Made by a program: the position numbers and the translations under genes | Source: Dugong dugon | Taxonomy: Eukaryota > Chordata > Mammalia > Sirenia > Dugongidae | DNA: 64,000 nt | Assembly (NCBI GenBank): GCA_030035585.1 | Contig: CM057469.1 | Span: forward strand, 16,486,501 to 16,550,500 | Direction: 5' to 3' | Shown: positions 35,640 to 46,299 of the stretch, in pieces | Layout: each line of letters opens with the position of its first letter | Numbering within the stretch: the first letter of the stretch is position 1 | Notes under the pieces: generated by a model | What the model saw: the letters and a program-made list of their open reading frames with translations, nothing else | Told to the model about the DNA's origin: nothing | The model's database searches: none

Positions 35640-37500
35640 AAAGATATAAGCAAAAAATTTATAGACTCATCACTCATTGATAAGGATATAAAAAGCAAAA
35701 CAAAATATTGATAGACAAAATCAAACCACTACAAAATGATAGGGTTTACTGCATGCACTGAAGCTAATTTAATCTTATCAAACTTATTAAAAACCTATAT
35801 AATAAAGTGCATTATTTTAAAGATTAAATTTTTAAAAAATTTGATAATCTCAGTAGGTGCTCCCACTTAAAAGTACTTGATAAAATCCAATACCACTTCC
35901 AAATACTACCCGAAGTAAAACCACAAAAAAAGACTACAGTGTTTTTTCTAACTTAAAAAGTATCAATTTCAAGCTAAGAGACAAAATAATAATGGTGAAA
36001 CATCAAAAGTATATACAATAAAGTCGGGAATAATATCAACAAAAAGGATGTCTTCTACTATCACTTTAACTTAGTAGTAGTTTTAGACAGTTGTCTGACC
36101 AAGTAACGTGAAATAGTTAAAAGAAATGAATATTAAAAGACAAGTAATAATAACATTATTATTTCCATTTAATATAATTGTTCACCCAGAAAATCCAAGC
36201 GGATGTACTGAAAAGCATTAGAATTGACAGGCTGCATTAAAACAATAGCATATAAGATAAAAACAAATCAAGAATATATTTAGATATTAGGATAAACAAT
36301 GAGAAAACAAAGAAGGAAAAGATTTCATTGTTAACAGCCAAAACAAACAAAACCATCATGTAATAATACACACGTATGAGGAATTATAATAGTGAGAAAT
36401 CTGTCTGATTTATATGAAAAAAAACCACAAATATTTATAAAAGACAAAAAAGAAGACTTGAAACAATGTGGAAAAATACCAAATATTTGAATGGGAAAGT
36501 TAAATGTAGATGTATTCAATTTTTCTCATATTATCTTCTATGTAATTCTAATTAATATCTAAAAAACAAAAAACACAACTGTGTGTGTGTGTGGAAATGG
36601 AAACATATGCTTCTAGTCCATAGGCAAGTATAAACTAGTAAAATACCAAAGAAGTCTTAAAAGACAAGGACAGTAAAGAGGGGAAGGAGAGGAGTCTTTT
36701 CAGATATTAAAAGATACTCTAAGCCTTTAAAAGTTAAAGTATCACTGTACTAGGACGAGGAAATGGAAACATATTAATGACCAAACAGAACTCCCCAAAT
36801 TAATAATTTAATTCAGTATATAAGGCATCATCAGTCAATGGGAAAGGCAGTGATCAATTAATAAATGCAACTAGAACCACCACCTAGTAATAAAAGAAAA
36901 AAAAAAAAAGATTCTCACATTATGCCATTTAGCAAAACAAATTGCAAATGGATTAAATATTTTTAAACCCGATAGATATATCCAGAAGAAAGCAGAATTA
37001 AATACTTATTAAAACTCTGAAAAGAGAAGAACAAGCCAAGCTTTGAAGCAAGAGAAGAAAACACTGAGGAAAATATAAACAAATCTGTAATTTTAAAAAG
37101 AAACAAGACCAAAATCAGGCAAAGTGATAAATTAGTAAAATAGTTGCTGAAAATATAAATAGAATTTTTACTTTGTAGAGTTTATATAAACTGATAATAA
37201 GCACATTAAGACTACAATATTTAATGGGCAAGTAACAAAGAAGTAATTCACAAAAAAGAAAATATGATTAATAAACCATCTACGAAGAAAACAAGAAATG
37301 TAGAAAAGCAGATAGTCTTTGTCCTATCATATTTGCAAAGGTTTGTGGCATGTAACAAGCACCTCACAGTGATCTGACAGTTTCATTTCTAGGTATCTGT
37401 TCCATGGAAATGATACAGGAAAAGAAGGATATAAAGGTGTTCATGGTAATTATAATACACACACATTCTACTACTACAAAATATTTAGTAGTAGAGAATC
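35640..37500 (+). mobile_element. Old L1 remnant, heavily decayed
   Basis: A-rich plus-strand sequence with L1 ORF2-like order: GATAGACAAAATCAAACC, CTTGATAAAATCCAATACC near 35876, AGACAAAATAATAATGGTG and CACCCAGAAAATCC. It is too diverged to give frames or exact ends. Confidence 0.5.
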
Positions 37501-37566
37501 AACTAAGTGGATACTCTTCTTGGACTATTTACAGTCATAAAATAATGTTTGTGACAATTTTGTAAT

Positions 37567-37738
37567 TAAAAAAAAAAAAAAATCAAACCCGTTGTTGTTG
37601 AGTCGATTCTGACTCATAGCGACCTATACAACAGAGTAAAACTGCCCCACAGGGCTTCCAAGGAGCAGCCTGGTGGATTCGAAATGCCAAACTTTTGGTT
37701 AGCAGCCACAGCTCTTAACCACTGAGCCACTAGGGCTC
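37567..37738 (-). mobile_element. AfroSINE, short form
   Basis: An A run, GTTGTTGTTGAGTCGATTC and CACTAGGGCTC, bounded by a perfect 12-bp duplication, CAATTTTGTAAT, at 37555-37566 and 37739-37750. Confidence 0.95.
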
Positions 37739-38047
37739 CAATTTTGTAATAAGTGAAAATGCTTGTATTACATTGCTAAGTGAAAAATACATGGTAAAAA
37801 CTCTTATCTGATCAAAACCACTGAAAAGTATTCTTCCTGGAGTAAAGATTGGCATAACCTTCTAAGAGGGCCAAAATATGATTAAAAATTTTATGTGTGT
37901 ACATCTTTTGACAAAGAAATCACACTTTTAGAAAATTATCCTAAGGAAATTATAGGATGATAATTAATCACAGTTTACACATATTGATCCTATATTATGT
38001 GCCAGGTCCTTGGCTAAGCACTTTAAATGCATTAACTTATTTATTAA

Positions 38048-38250
38048 GGAGCCCTGATGGTGTCATGGTTAAGTGCTTGCTGTTAACTGAAAGGTTGGAG
38101 GTTCAAACCCATGCAGTGGCTCTGTGGGATAAAGACCTGGTGATCTGCTTCCGTAAAGATTACAGAAAACTCTATGGGCAGTTCTACTCTGTCACATGAG
38201 GTCACTGTGAGTCAAAAATTGACTCGATGGCACCTAACAATAACAACACC
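38048..38250 (+). mobile_element. AfroSINE, long form
   Basis: Starts GGAGCCCTGATGGTGTCATG, has CTGGTGATCTGCTTCCGTAA and ends GATGGCACCTAACAATAAC. It is flanked by ATTTATTAA-like repeats. It faces the opposite-strand copy ending 309 bp to the left. Confidence 0.92.
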
Positions 38251-38389
38251 ATTTATTGACTAGTTTATTATCCCAAATTTATAAATGACCAAGAGATTAA
38301 GTGACAAGTATGTAAATATATGTGCTTGAAAGTTTTCAGCGTGGCAGCGTTTACTATAGCAAAAAATAAAGAGCAAACTACTAGACAGA

Positions 38390-38560
38390 ACATGATGCTG
38401 AGAATGAGAAACTTGGGTTTAAGCTGTTCTCTGCTACTTCTGGTTACAAAATCCTAACCTCTCTGGTCTCGACTTCCTCAAACGTAAATAATTTCTAAAA
38501 CTTCTTCCAGTTTGTACTTTATGCTTGTGTTTTATTGCCCAAAGCACCTGAAAACAGAGT
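38390..38560 (+). mobile_element. MIR fragment
   Basis: GAGAATGAGAAACTTGGGTTTAAG, GCTACTTCTGGTTACAAAATCC and CTCGACTTCCTCAAACGTAAA follow the MIR core order. Confidence 0.65.
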
Positions 38561-38679
38561 AGGCCCTGACTGAAAATTACTCGAGACTGTAATACACTGA
38601 CTGTAGAAACATGTTGTTGTTAGGTGCCATACAGAATTGTCAGATAAAAAGTTAAGCTCTGATCAATTTTACCACAACC

Positions 38680-38840
38680 TTCATTCACTGATTTAACAAA
38701 TTTATTGAATAACTATTAAATATCTGGCCCTGTGCCAAGTTAATAATATCCCTGTCTCTTTTTTCATTAAGCTAGCTCACAGTTTAGGTGGGGAGATAGG
38801 TGTGTTAATAAATAATCATAGTAAGAGTGATGCTAGAGAT
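38680..38840 (+). mobile_element. L2 fragment
   Basis: TTCATTCACTGATTTAACAAATTTATTG, then TATCTGGCCCTGTGCCAAG and AGCTCACAGTTTAGGTGGGGAG: the end-of-L2 antisense-like block common in mammals. Confidence 0.7.
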
Positions 38841-39129
38841 ATCAACAGAATTTTAAATCAGCACAGAAACAGGAGTACCTAGACTTTCTGAGATGATACT
38901 CAAGTTGTTTCTTATATTTGCTAGATGAATACGACCCTAGACTAGCCATAGTTACGCAAGCAGTGGGTGGAAGTGGGAGCTGGCAGGAAATACAGAGGAA
39001 ACAGGATGTGCAAGGGTTCTAGAGTCAAGAAAAAGCAAACACCATATTCAGACGCCATATTCATTTAATGCTGTGGAACTATGTCAATTTAATCCTAATT
39101 CTCTCACTTTGACATACATGATATTATCA

Positions 39130-39330
39130 TTATAGCTAATAATTTATGAGCACTCATGATGTGTTAGTTTACATGTGAATGTATGTATTTCTAACAGAAA
39201 ACCAATGAGATAGTTTTACAGATGAGACAATTAAGGCATAAAGAGTTTAAATGATTTGTCCAGCATCACACAGCTAGTAACTGGTGAAGCTAGGAGTCAA
39301 AAACAGGCAGTCTGACACCAGAGCGGGTAC
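39130..39330 (-). mobile_element. MIR SINE, antisense
   Basis: TTTTACAGATGAGACAATTAAGGC, TGTCCAGCATCACACAGC, TAGTAACTGGTG and CAGTCTGACACCAGAGC are the complement of the MIR core. Confidence 0.88.
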
Positions 39331-39620
39331 AAGAATTTCCCTTGCATAGCAATTTCTCATGAAATGTGTCAGCCCATGCCCACTGTCACCTCATTCCAAC
39401 ACAAGTGTCTGCAATGCCACAAATGAGCCTCTCCTAAGTCATCTACAAGATAGAGGGTCTGGATCTCTATCCCCTCCTCCCAGGCAGATTCCCAGTACAT
39501 CTTTCTAAGGTAGGCATCCCTTCATAACTATTTTAACTCTTTCCTGACAGATTTCTTCTCTGCACTAAACATATCTTCCTTTTCCTCCCAGCATAATTAG
39601 GCATTCTCTGTTAGCCTCCT

Positions 39621-39834
39621 GAGGGAGTGTTGGTGGCACAGTGGGTAAGTGCTTGGCTGATAACTGAAAGGTTGGCAGTTCGAATCCACCAGCCACTCCA
39701 TGGAAGAAAGATGTGGCAATCTGCTTCCATAAAATTTAAAGCACTGAAAACCCTATGGGGTAGTTCTACTCTGTCCTATAGGGTCGCTATGAGTCGGAAT
39801 TGACTCAATGGCAATGAGCTTTTTGTTTTTTATC
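39621..39834 (+). mobile_element. AfroSINE, long form
   Basis: GAGGGAGTGTTGGTGGCACAG to CTCAATGGCAATGAGC plus a T-rich tail. It includes the middle segment CTGCTTCCATAAAATT. It is flanked by AGCCTCCT at 39613-39620 and 39835-39842. Confidence 0.92.
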
Positions 39835-39984
39835 AGCCTCCTACTGATAAGAATGAGGAATAAGTAACAACATGAGGTTTGAAAGGAGATCTAGTTTTCA
39901 CTCTACACTGAGGAGAGCACATAAGCTCCTATCAGGCCTAAAGAGAAGAAAATTAAACTTCACAATTCTGAAATCAAAAGATAC

Positions 39985-40095
39985 CTTCAATCCCTCCAGT
40001 TCATTTTCCAGTTGCTTAGAATAGTGCTCGCTCTGTTCACGCAGTTTTCTGTCTTTAGATGCTTCAGCAGTTAGAGCTTCTGTATGAACTTCCAG
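39985..40095 (-). CDS. CDC42BPA: CDC42BPA exon (coiled coil, 37 codons)
   Basis: A 111-nt phase-0/0 exon encoding LEVHTEALTAEASKDRKLRE at its start and QLENELEGLK at its end. The acceptor reads TTTTAAAG and the donor GTATCT. Human MRCK-alpha as I recall it has Ala in place of Thr in EALTAEAS. Only a 242-bp intron separates it from the next exon upstream (40338-40580), while the introns on the other sides are kilobases long. Being a multiple of three it could be skipped without a frame change. Confidence 0.95.
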
Positions 40096-40337
40096 CTTTA
40101 AAATAAAATGAAAAAAGTAGATTTCATGATTATAATTGCTTTTCAAACAAAATAGTGTTTTTCCCAATGGAAATTTACCTTGTAATAGGAAGAGAACTCA
40201 AATGTTGAAATTCATATTAAATAATATTATCAAACTAAAAAAAAACTATTTTTCAAAAATTAAAGAATGAAATATATATTATTTCACTAGTCTGAAAAAG
40301 CAGCTTTAATCACTACAAAATTTGCCTGACTACTAAC

Positions 40338-40580
40338 CTCTTTTTTGGCTCTTTCTGTTCTGCGCAGTTCTTGCCTTAAGCTTTCAACTTTTTGCATCAC
40401 CAGGTCCACCTCTTCTTCCTTATCTCGGACATGGCGAGCAAGTTTCTGTTTTTGGGTGTGCAATTCTGTTAGTCGCTCATTGATCTCCATGAATTCCTGC
40501 ATGGCCAGTTTCCTCTGGCAGTGTGCGTCTTTCAGCTCTTTGGATTGGTTTTTTAATCGCTCACTAGCCTGGACTAGTTC
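40338..40580 (-). CDS. CDC42BPA: CDC42BPA 81-codon exon (probable cassette exon)
   Basis: A 243-nt phase-0/0 exon, exactly 81 codons, beginning ELVQASERLKNQSKELKDAH and ending RTERAKKE. It is an uninterrupted coiled coil. The acceptor is weak (TTTTTACAAAACTGTAG, with an A-rich tract before the AG) and the donor is GTTAGT rather than GTAAGT or GTGAGT. The length equals the difference between the two human MRCK-alpha isoforms I remember (1719 and 1638 residues), so it is likely the alternatively spliced exon. The upstream neighbour, in frame, is 57046-57179. Confidence 0.95.
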
Positions 40581-40949
40581 CTACAGTTTTGTAAAAAGAA
40601 TATAAGTTACCAATTCTGCAAGCTAGAGACCAAATCTGGTCACCAAATTGGCTATTATGAAGTCAAGGAGAGCCAAAATTATTTACCTCAGGACAAAATT
40701 AAATGAAACAAACTACTTTAAAACAAATATTTAGGGCACAGTGCCCTGTTTATATTCTCAATTCCTTACACTAACATGCTAAATGAGATGGAGCAGCTGA
40801 TTTAGCCTTCTAGTGCCTTAGCTTCTACAAGTAAATAAGGATTGTAGGAATATATACAGTCAAAATAAAAATTTCGTTAAATTTAATGGATATCTGTGAG
40901 TGTTTTTGTTTTTTTTTTTTAAATTACATTGAATGATTACAAATGATAA

Positions 40950-41848
40950 AAGCAGGGGCTGCTCCTGATATGGGTATGGACCAGCAGCAAAAACAGAAAG
41001 GTAAACCTGAAATTCCCAAACTGCACTGAGAAACTCAGAGGAAGTATAAGTGGACTCAGGTCAGTAGAATCACCTAGCAGCAGAAAATGCAAATCTTCAC
41101 TGGAGGAAAATAGACTCAGTGAAATTCAGTTTTTTTCACACATGAAGAGCAAGCAAATATAAGCTCACAATAAAATATTCCCAAACATCAAAAGAACAAA
41201 CCACCATAACAAGCTGCAGAAACAACAAACAATAGAAATAAACCTCAAAGGTATTCTGGTATTAAAATGATCAGATACAGGCATAAAATGTCTATGTATG
41301 AAATGTGTAAAGAAATGAAAGAGGAAACCATAAAAATGGGAAAATGACCAAAAGAAAAAAAAAAAAAGAAAAAACTAAATAAAATGACCAGGCAAATTTG
41401 TTAAAGAACTTTATGGAACTTTAAGAAATAAAAAATATATACTTGCTAAAATTAAAGACATAAATCTACCAATATAGGAAACTCTACATTTATGAAGCAA
41501 GAAAAATGAAAATAAACCCAACCTAAAAACACCAAGAAAATCTTAAAAGAAACCAGTAAAAAAATAAAAATTACCTCTTTTCCCCAAGAAAAACAAAATT
41601 AGAATCAGAACAGATACCTAAGAAACAACAATGGAAATAGAGACAGTGAAAAATATTTTCAAATAGATGAAAAAATAAGATATATTGTATACCCAGAAAA
41701 ATTACTTTCCAAGTATGAGGCTAAAATAATGACAGCTTCATATAAACAAAAATAACAGAGCATACCACAATCAGATATGCACTAAAAGAACCTCTAAAGT
41801 TTTATTTCAGGAAAAATAAAAATGATTTTAGAAGGAAGCTCTGATATG
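40950..41848 (+). mobile_element. Old L1, 5' part before the provirus
   Basis: A-rich plus-strand L1/HAL1-like sequence with the ORF1-end block TATACCCAGAAAAATTACTTTCC near 41690 and CTAAAAGAACCTCTAAAG near 41783. It resumes after the provirus at 50458 and carries on into ORF2. It ends at GATATG, the putative target duplication of the provirus. Confidence 0.7.
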
Positions 41849-42243
41849 TGTGCTAACAAAAATTTAAACACAGGCATTCGAAGCAGGCTCTCAGTAAAGA
41901 GTTAACATGAAGCACTCTTGGGCAACAAGGGAGGGAACAAAGGAGAAGTGGTTGTTCTGGGAAAATATGTACAAAGAACATTCCGGGAATCATGTGATGA
42001 AAATGTTCTCAAAAATCGCTTACCCAAACTATTATCGAGAAATGTTTGTCGGAAAACAGATTAACCAAATGAAGAATTTTTTTTTTTTTTTAAATGTCTG
42101 CGGTACTGGTCACACTGAACCCTGTGTGTAAAAACCTCCCCTTTTTCAGAATGGCCAAGCACTATGTACTTTGTGCTGCTCAACTCAAGTTGCTATTCCT
42201 CAATAAAACTCTTTGTTCTCAAGAATGTGCACATTCTCGTCTA
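41849..42243 (+). repeat. ERV 5' LTR
   Basis: Begins TGTGCTAACAAAAATT and carries a T13 run near 42078, an AATAAA poly(A) signal at 42202-42207 and a downstream GT-rich stretch. It aligns along its length with the 3' LTR. The 3' edge is set by the start of a weak primer-binding-like site (TTGGCATGGCC at about 42245) and is approximate. Confidence 0.85.
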
Positions 42244-42759
42244 GTTGGCATGGCCTCACTAAGATAGTTTGGAAAATCAATGGCCACTTTGAGGCTCTTC
42301 TGACTTACCTAAATTAGTTTTTCTGTGCAGTAAAGCAGAAAATAAGGGCTCTGGATTAAACAAACTCAATGGAATGCCTATTTTGATTGGTATTTAGAGG
42401 CTTCCAAAGACATCACAATAGCAAAACTGCTTCACTGCAGGATACTGTTTCCAAATTAACCAAATAAAACAAGGAGCTACAATGTCAAAACCCTGCTCCT
42501 GCACCACCTGCCCCTTTGCTGGCTGTCTCTCCTTTATACCACTTCTTACCTTCCTATTCCTCCGATAACACTCTGAGCTTCCTATTTTCCTGATAAATGA
42601 ACAAAGAAAACTTTACCTGAAATGTCCTTTAAGATATATCCTATGGACACTGTGGAGTCTCCTCATGTTACCTTTATTCCCTGAACTCACTCAGAGTTGC
42701 AAAGCACTGTAAAGGATTTTCCAAAATCACGTGAAAGGATTTTCCAAAATTGCTGAGGA

Positions 42760-43620
42760 ATTTAAAATCTTTATTGAAGCTTACCAACCTGGGCTCCCAG
42801 ATTTGTTTCAAATAGTCTATATAACTGGATCTAGAGAAACTCAGCTATGGTCAGAACACACTGAATGGAAAGATCCCCAAAATACATTAGATTTAAACAT
42901 AGATAAGACAGCCATTGAGCTGCTTGAGGATGCTCAAGCAATGGGTAAGAGATTACTTGAAGCTACTCCTAAGGCCTTTTCCCCAGTAACTGATTGGACA
43001 AAAACTCATTCTTGTAAACAGAATAAAGATGAGAATGTTTACGATTAACAAAAGCAAAAAACTGCTTCAAAAGTTTTCCAAACACTCTGGTCTTACCTTA
43101 TCTGCTCCGGGTGCAATTGAAGCTTTTAATACTGTTTTCGTATCTGGATTAAAACCTGAAATCTCAGCCTTGATTAAGCAGCTTCGACTAGACTGGGAAA
43201 TGGCCCCCAATGTGGAATTGACTAATTTGGCCTATAAACTTTCCCAGACTCTTGAGGCTCAAGGGGACAAAAAGGCTAACAAATTGATGGCCCCCCCCCC
43301 GTTGCAACAATTACAGTCTCTAAACCAAAAGAAGAATGCCAAACCCTCTAATGGCCCCAAGGCTGGCATTTGCCACTACTGTAAGAAACCTGGTCATTGG
43401 AAAAATATTCATTACTGTCAAGTTGATTCCGACTCATAGTGACCCTATATGACAGAGTAGAACTGCTCCAAAGGGTTTCCAAGGAACGGCTGGTAGACTC
43501 AAACTGACAACCTTTTGGTTACTAGCCAAGCTCTTAACCACTGCACCACAGGGCTCCACTGGAAAAATGAATGCTATAAATTAAAAACAAAACAAGAACT
43601 TCCCAACAAGATGTCCTTCA
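42760..43620 (+). pseudogene. ERV gag remnant
   Basis: Capsid-like sequence lies in one frame at 42731-43048 and continues in another at 43029-43439, so there is a frame break near 43040. A C10 run at 43290-43300 lies in the later part. A nucleocapsid zinc knuckle of CX2CX4H type begins at about 43372 (CHYCKKPGHW). An AfroSINE enters just after its His, so the last Cys is displaced to beyond 43559. Gag normally forms the virion shell and packages RNA; this copy cannot. Confidence 0.85.
43407..43559 (-). mobile_element. AfroSINE, short form, inside ERV gag
   Basis: Antisense copy with GATTCCGACTCATAGTGACC and CACCACAGGGCTCC. It is flanked by a perfect 9-bp duplication, TGGAAAAAT, at 43398-43406 and 43560-43568. 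Confidence 0.94.
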
Positions 43621-43689
43621 ACCTGATATGGAATGAAGTGGTGCCAGGGACACAATAGGGACTTTTCCTATGGTGGTGCTTAACCCAAA

Positions 43690-45800
43690 AGGAGAAATGT
43701 TTTAAACATTTATAGAGAAACTTGTCGATTTTTGACTGACACTGAAAGCACCCTATCTGCTATTAACTCCTCTTTTTTGCAAAAGCCCCTGCTCCAGAGC
43801 ACAAAAACCTCAAGGGTTATGGGGGTTACCAATCAATAGCAAATACTGATTCATTCTCAACCCACTCCAGTATCTCTCAGTCCTATTGAAGACTTATGCC
43901 CGTTTTTGGTTAGTCTTGATACCCCTGTCAATTTGTTGGACCGAGATCTTTTGTCTGAAAGGAACTGTCATTTGCAATTTACTGAAAAGGGGGAAATATT
44001 AAGTTTGCCCGTTGTTCCAAAATTGACTGACACGGGTTTTAAATCAGAAGATTCAAAAGTAAGAGGTTCCTTGCTGCTTGCAAGTGCTCATTACGCATAA
44101 TGATGATTCAACCCAATCTAGCCCTCTTCCCCCTAATATTCTTTCATTAATTCCTGAAACTTTATGAGCCACCACGTTTACTAGTTTGGGCTGAGTTTTG
44201 TTAGCAGAACCAATCAAGGTTCAAACAGATACATCTAAACCCTTTCCAAAGATTCCTCACTATCCTCTCAAATGAGAAGCCAAGGAGGGACTAGCTCCCA
44301 TTATACAAGATTTCCTCTCTAAAGGCTTGATTATCCCCTGCACTGGTCCTTGCAATGCCCTTGTTTTTCCTGTGAATAAACTAAACAATAGGGCTGGAGG
44401 TATATACAGGATTTGCCTGCCACTAACCACATGTTATTTCTAGGTTTCCAGTAGTCCCAAACCCTCATTTACTGCTTTCCAATATCCCTCAAAATGCTAC
44501 CCATTTTACAGTTGTTGATCTTTGCAGTGCTTTTTTTAGTATTCCTGTGCATCCTGAAAACCAAGAATTTTTTTGTTTTCACCTGGGAAAATAAAAAATT
44601 TACCTGGACTGTAATACCCCAGAAATTTACTGAATCTCCTACTTATTTTTCCCAAATTCTCCATAGGGCAGACTTAAAGTCTTTGCAGTTTATGAACAAA
44701 TCCAAATTACTGCGATATGCTAATGTTTTATTAGTGTGCTCAACTTTCAGGAAGCTTGCACTGACAATAGTGTAGCTTTAAGGCATTTGACTGCTGGTGG
44801 ACATGAAGTTTCCAAAGAGAAGTTTCAATTGTCCTGACCTTCTGTCAAATATTTGGGCCACATAATTTCTGCAGAAGGTATCTCTATTAACTCTAAATGA
44901 AAGTAGGCCATTTCTGCTTTTCCCACCCTAGAGCAAAGAAACAGCTACAAGGGTTTTTAGGGCTTTGTAGTAAATATAGAACCTGGATTCCTAGTATTTC
45001 TTTATTGGTCCAACCCTTATATAAATATTTAAAGGCCTCTGAACCAGATTCATTTCAAATTTCACCAGAAGACCAGGAGGCTATAGATAAATTAAAAGGG
45101 GCTTTAACAGAAACACCTGCTCTGGGTTTTCCCATCACCTAGATTTTTCTTAATTTGTATATGAAGTGTCTGGAAATGTTTTAGGCATAATGACCCAATA
45201 GCATGGAGGATATCTAAGACCTGTAGATTATTACATCCTGCAGCTCAACCCTGTAGCTAAAGGATACCCTCCCTGTCTCTGGGCTGTAGCTGCTACAGCC
45301 AAATTAGTGGAAGCACCACAGATATAGTGTTGGGAAATTTTTTAGCTGTTTATGTGCCCCATGCTGTATTTCCATACTTAGTTCTGCTTTGACACATCAC
45401 CTTTCCACCAGTCAGCTCACTTCTTATGAAGTTCTCCTTCTGGACATACCTAATGTTAGACTAAATCCAGCCATCATTCTCCCTGAAACTGACAATGATA
45501 ATTACCCTATGCATAAGTGCCTAGATTTAACTGAACAACTTTGGCTTCTCAGAAAGACATGAGATTCCTTTAACTATCCTGACTTAGTTTTGTTTGTGGA
45601 TGGCTCCTACTTAAAACCAAATTCTACTAGCTCTCATTACCAGGTTGGATATGCCATCACTACTTCTACTGAAGTCCTTAAAGAGTCAAACTCTTCCTGA
45701 AGCTACTTCCACCCAGCAAGCTGAATTAATTGCCATTATCGGAGCTCATAAGTTTGCTTCAGGAAAGTCTATTAATATTTAATACTTCTAGGTAGTGTTT
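43690..45800 (+). pseudogene. ERV pro-pol remnant (protease, RT, RNase H)
   Basis: The protease active-site region near 43736 reads DTE instead of DTG. RT sequence spans about 44200-45140 in at least two frames. The catalytic YXDD box near 44715 reads YANV, so both Asp are lost. The connection region (44897-45142) is intact for about 80 codons. RNase H begins near 45586 with LFVDGSY and then shifts frame near 45690. In-frame stops are frequent. This copy cannot make enzyme. Confidence 0.85.
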
Positions 45801-46299
45801 TAGGTGTTGTGTATGATTTTGGCACGTTATGGAAACAGAGGGTTTTTAACCCCTACCGGGACTGTCATAAAAAATGGAACTTTACCGGTAGACCTTTTAG
45901 ACATTCTGCTACTCCCCTCTGAAACTGCTGTAATAAAAATATGAATTCATTAGCCAAAAGGAGTACTTCAAACTGAAGTGATTAGAGGGACTGCTCTTGC
46001 TGACAGAGCAGCCAAACAAGCTGCTTCTAAAATTACTATTGCCCTCATGATGAATAAAGAAAAAGATCCCTCAAACTTGTTTACAGATGGCCCCAACCTT
46101 TATGAATTAACTTCTGAGAAACTTTAAAAGCACCAACAATTAGCCCAAACAGATGAGGGTGAAATATGAAGGCAGGTTCTTTTAAGATCCTGCCACTAAA
46201 TTATGGACAGGACCTAATCACAAACCTGTCCTACCCAAATTTTTGTATACTCCTGTGATATGGACTCTACATGAAGTCCCCACATGGGATGAAATAAAG

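Larger units (their letters stand above)
34092..39984 (-). other. CDC42BPA: CDC42BPA intron, 5.9 kb
   Basis: Intron with a GTATCT donor. It carries AfroSINEs at 34434-34597, 37567-37738, 38048-38250 and 39621-39834, an old L1 at about 35640-37500, and MIR and L2 pieces. 34612-35640 shows no recognised feature. Confidence 0.85.
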
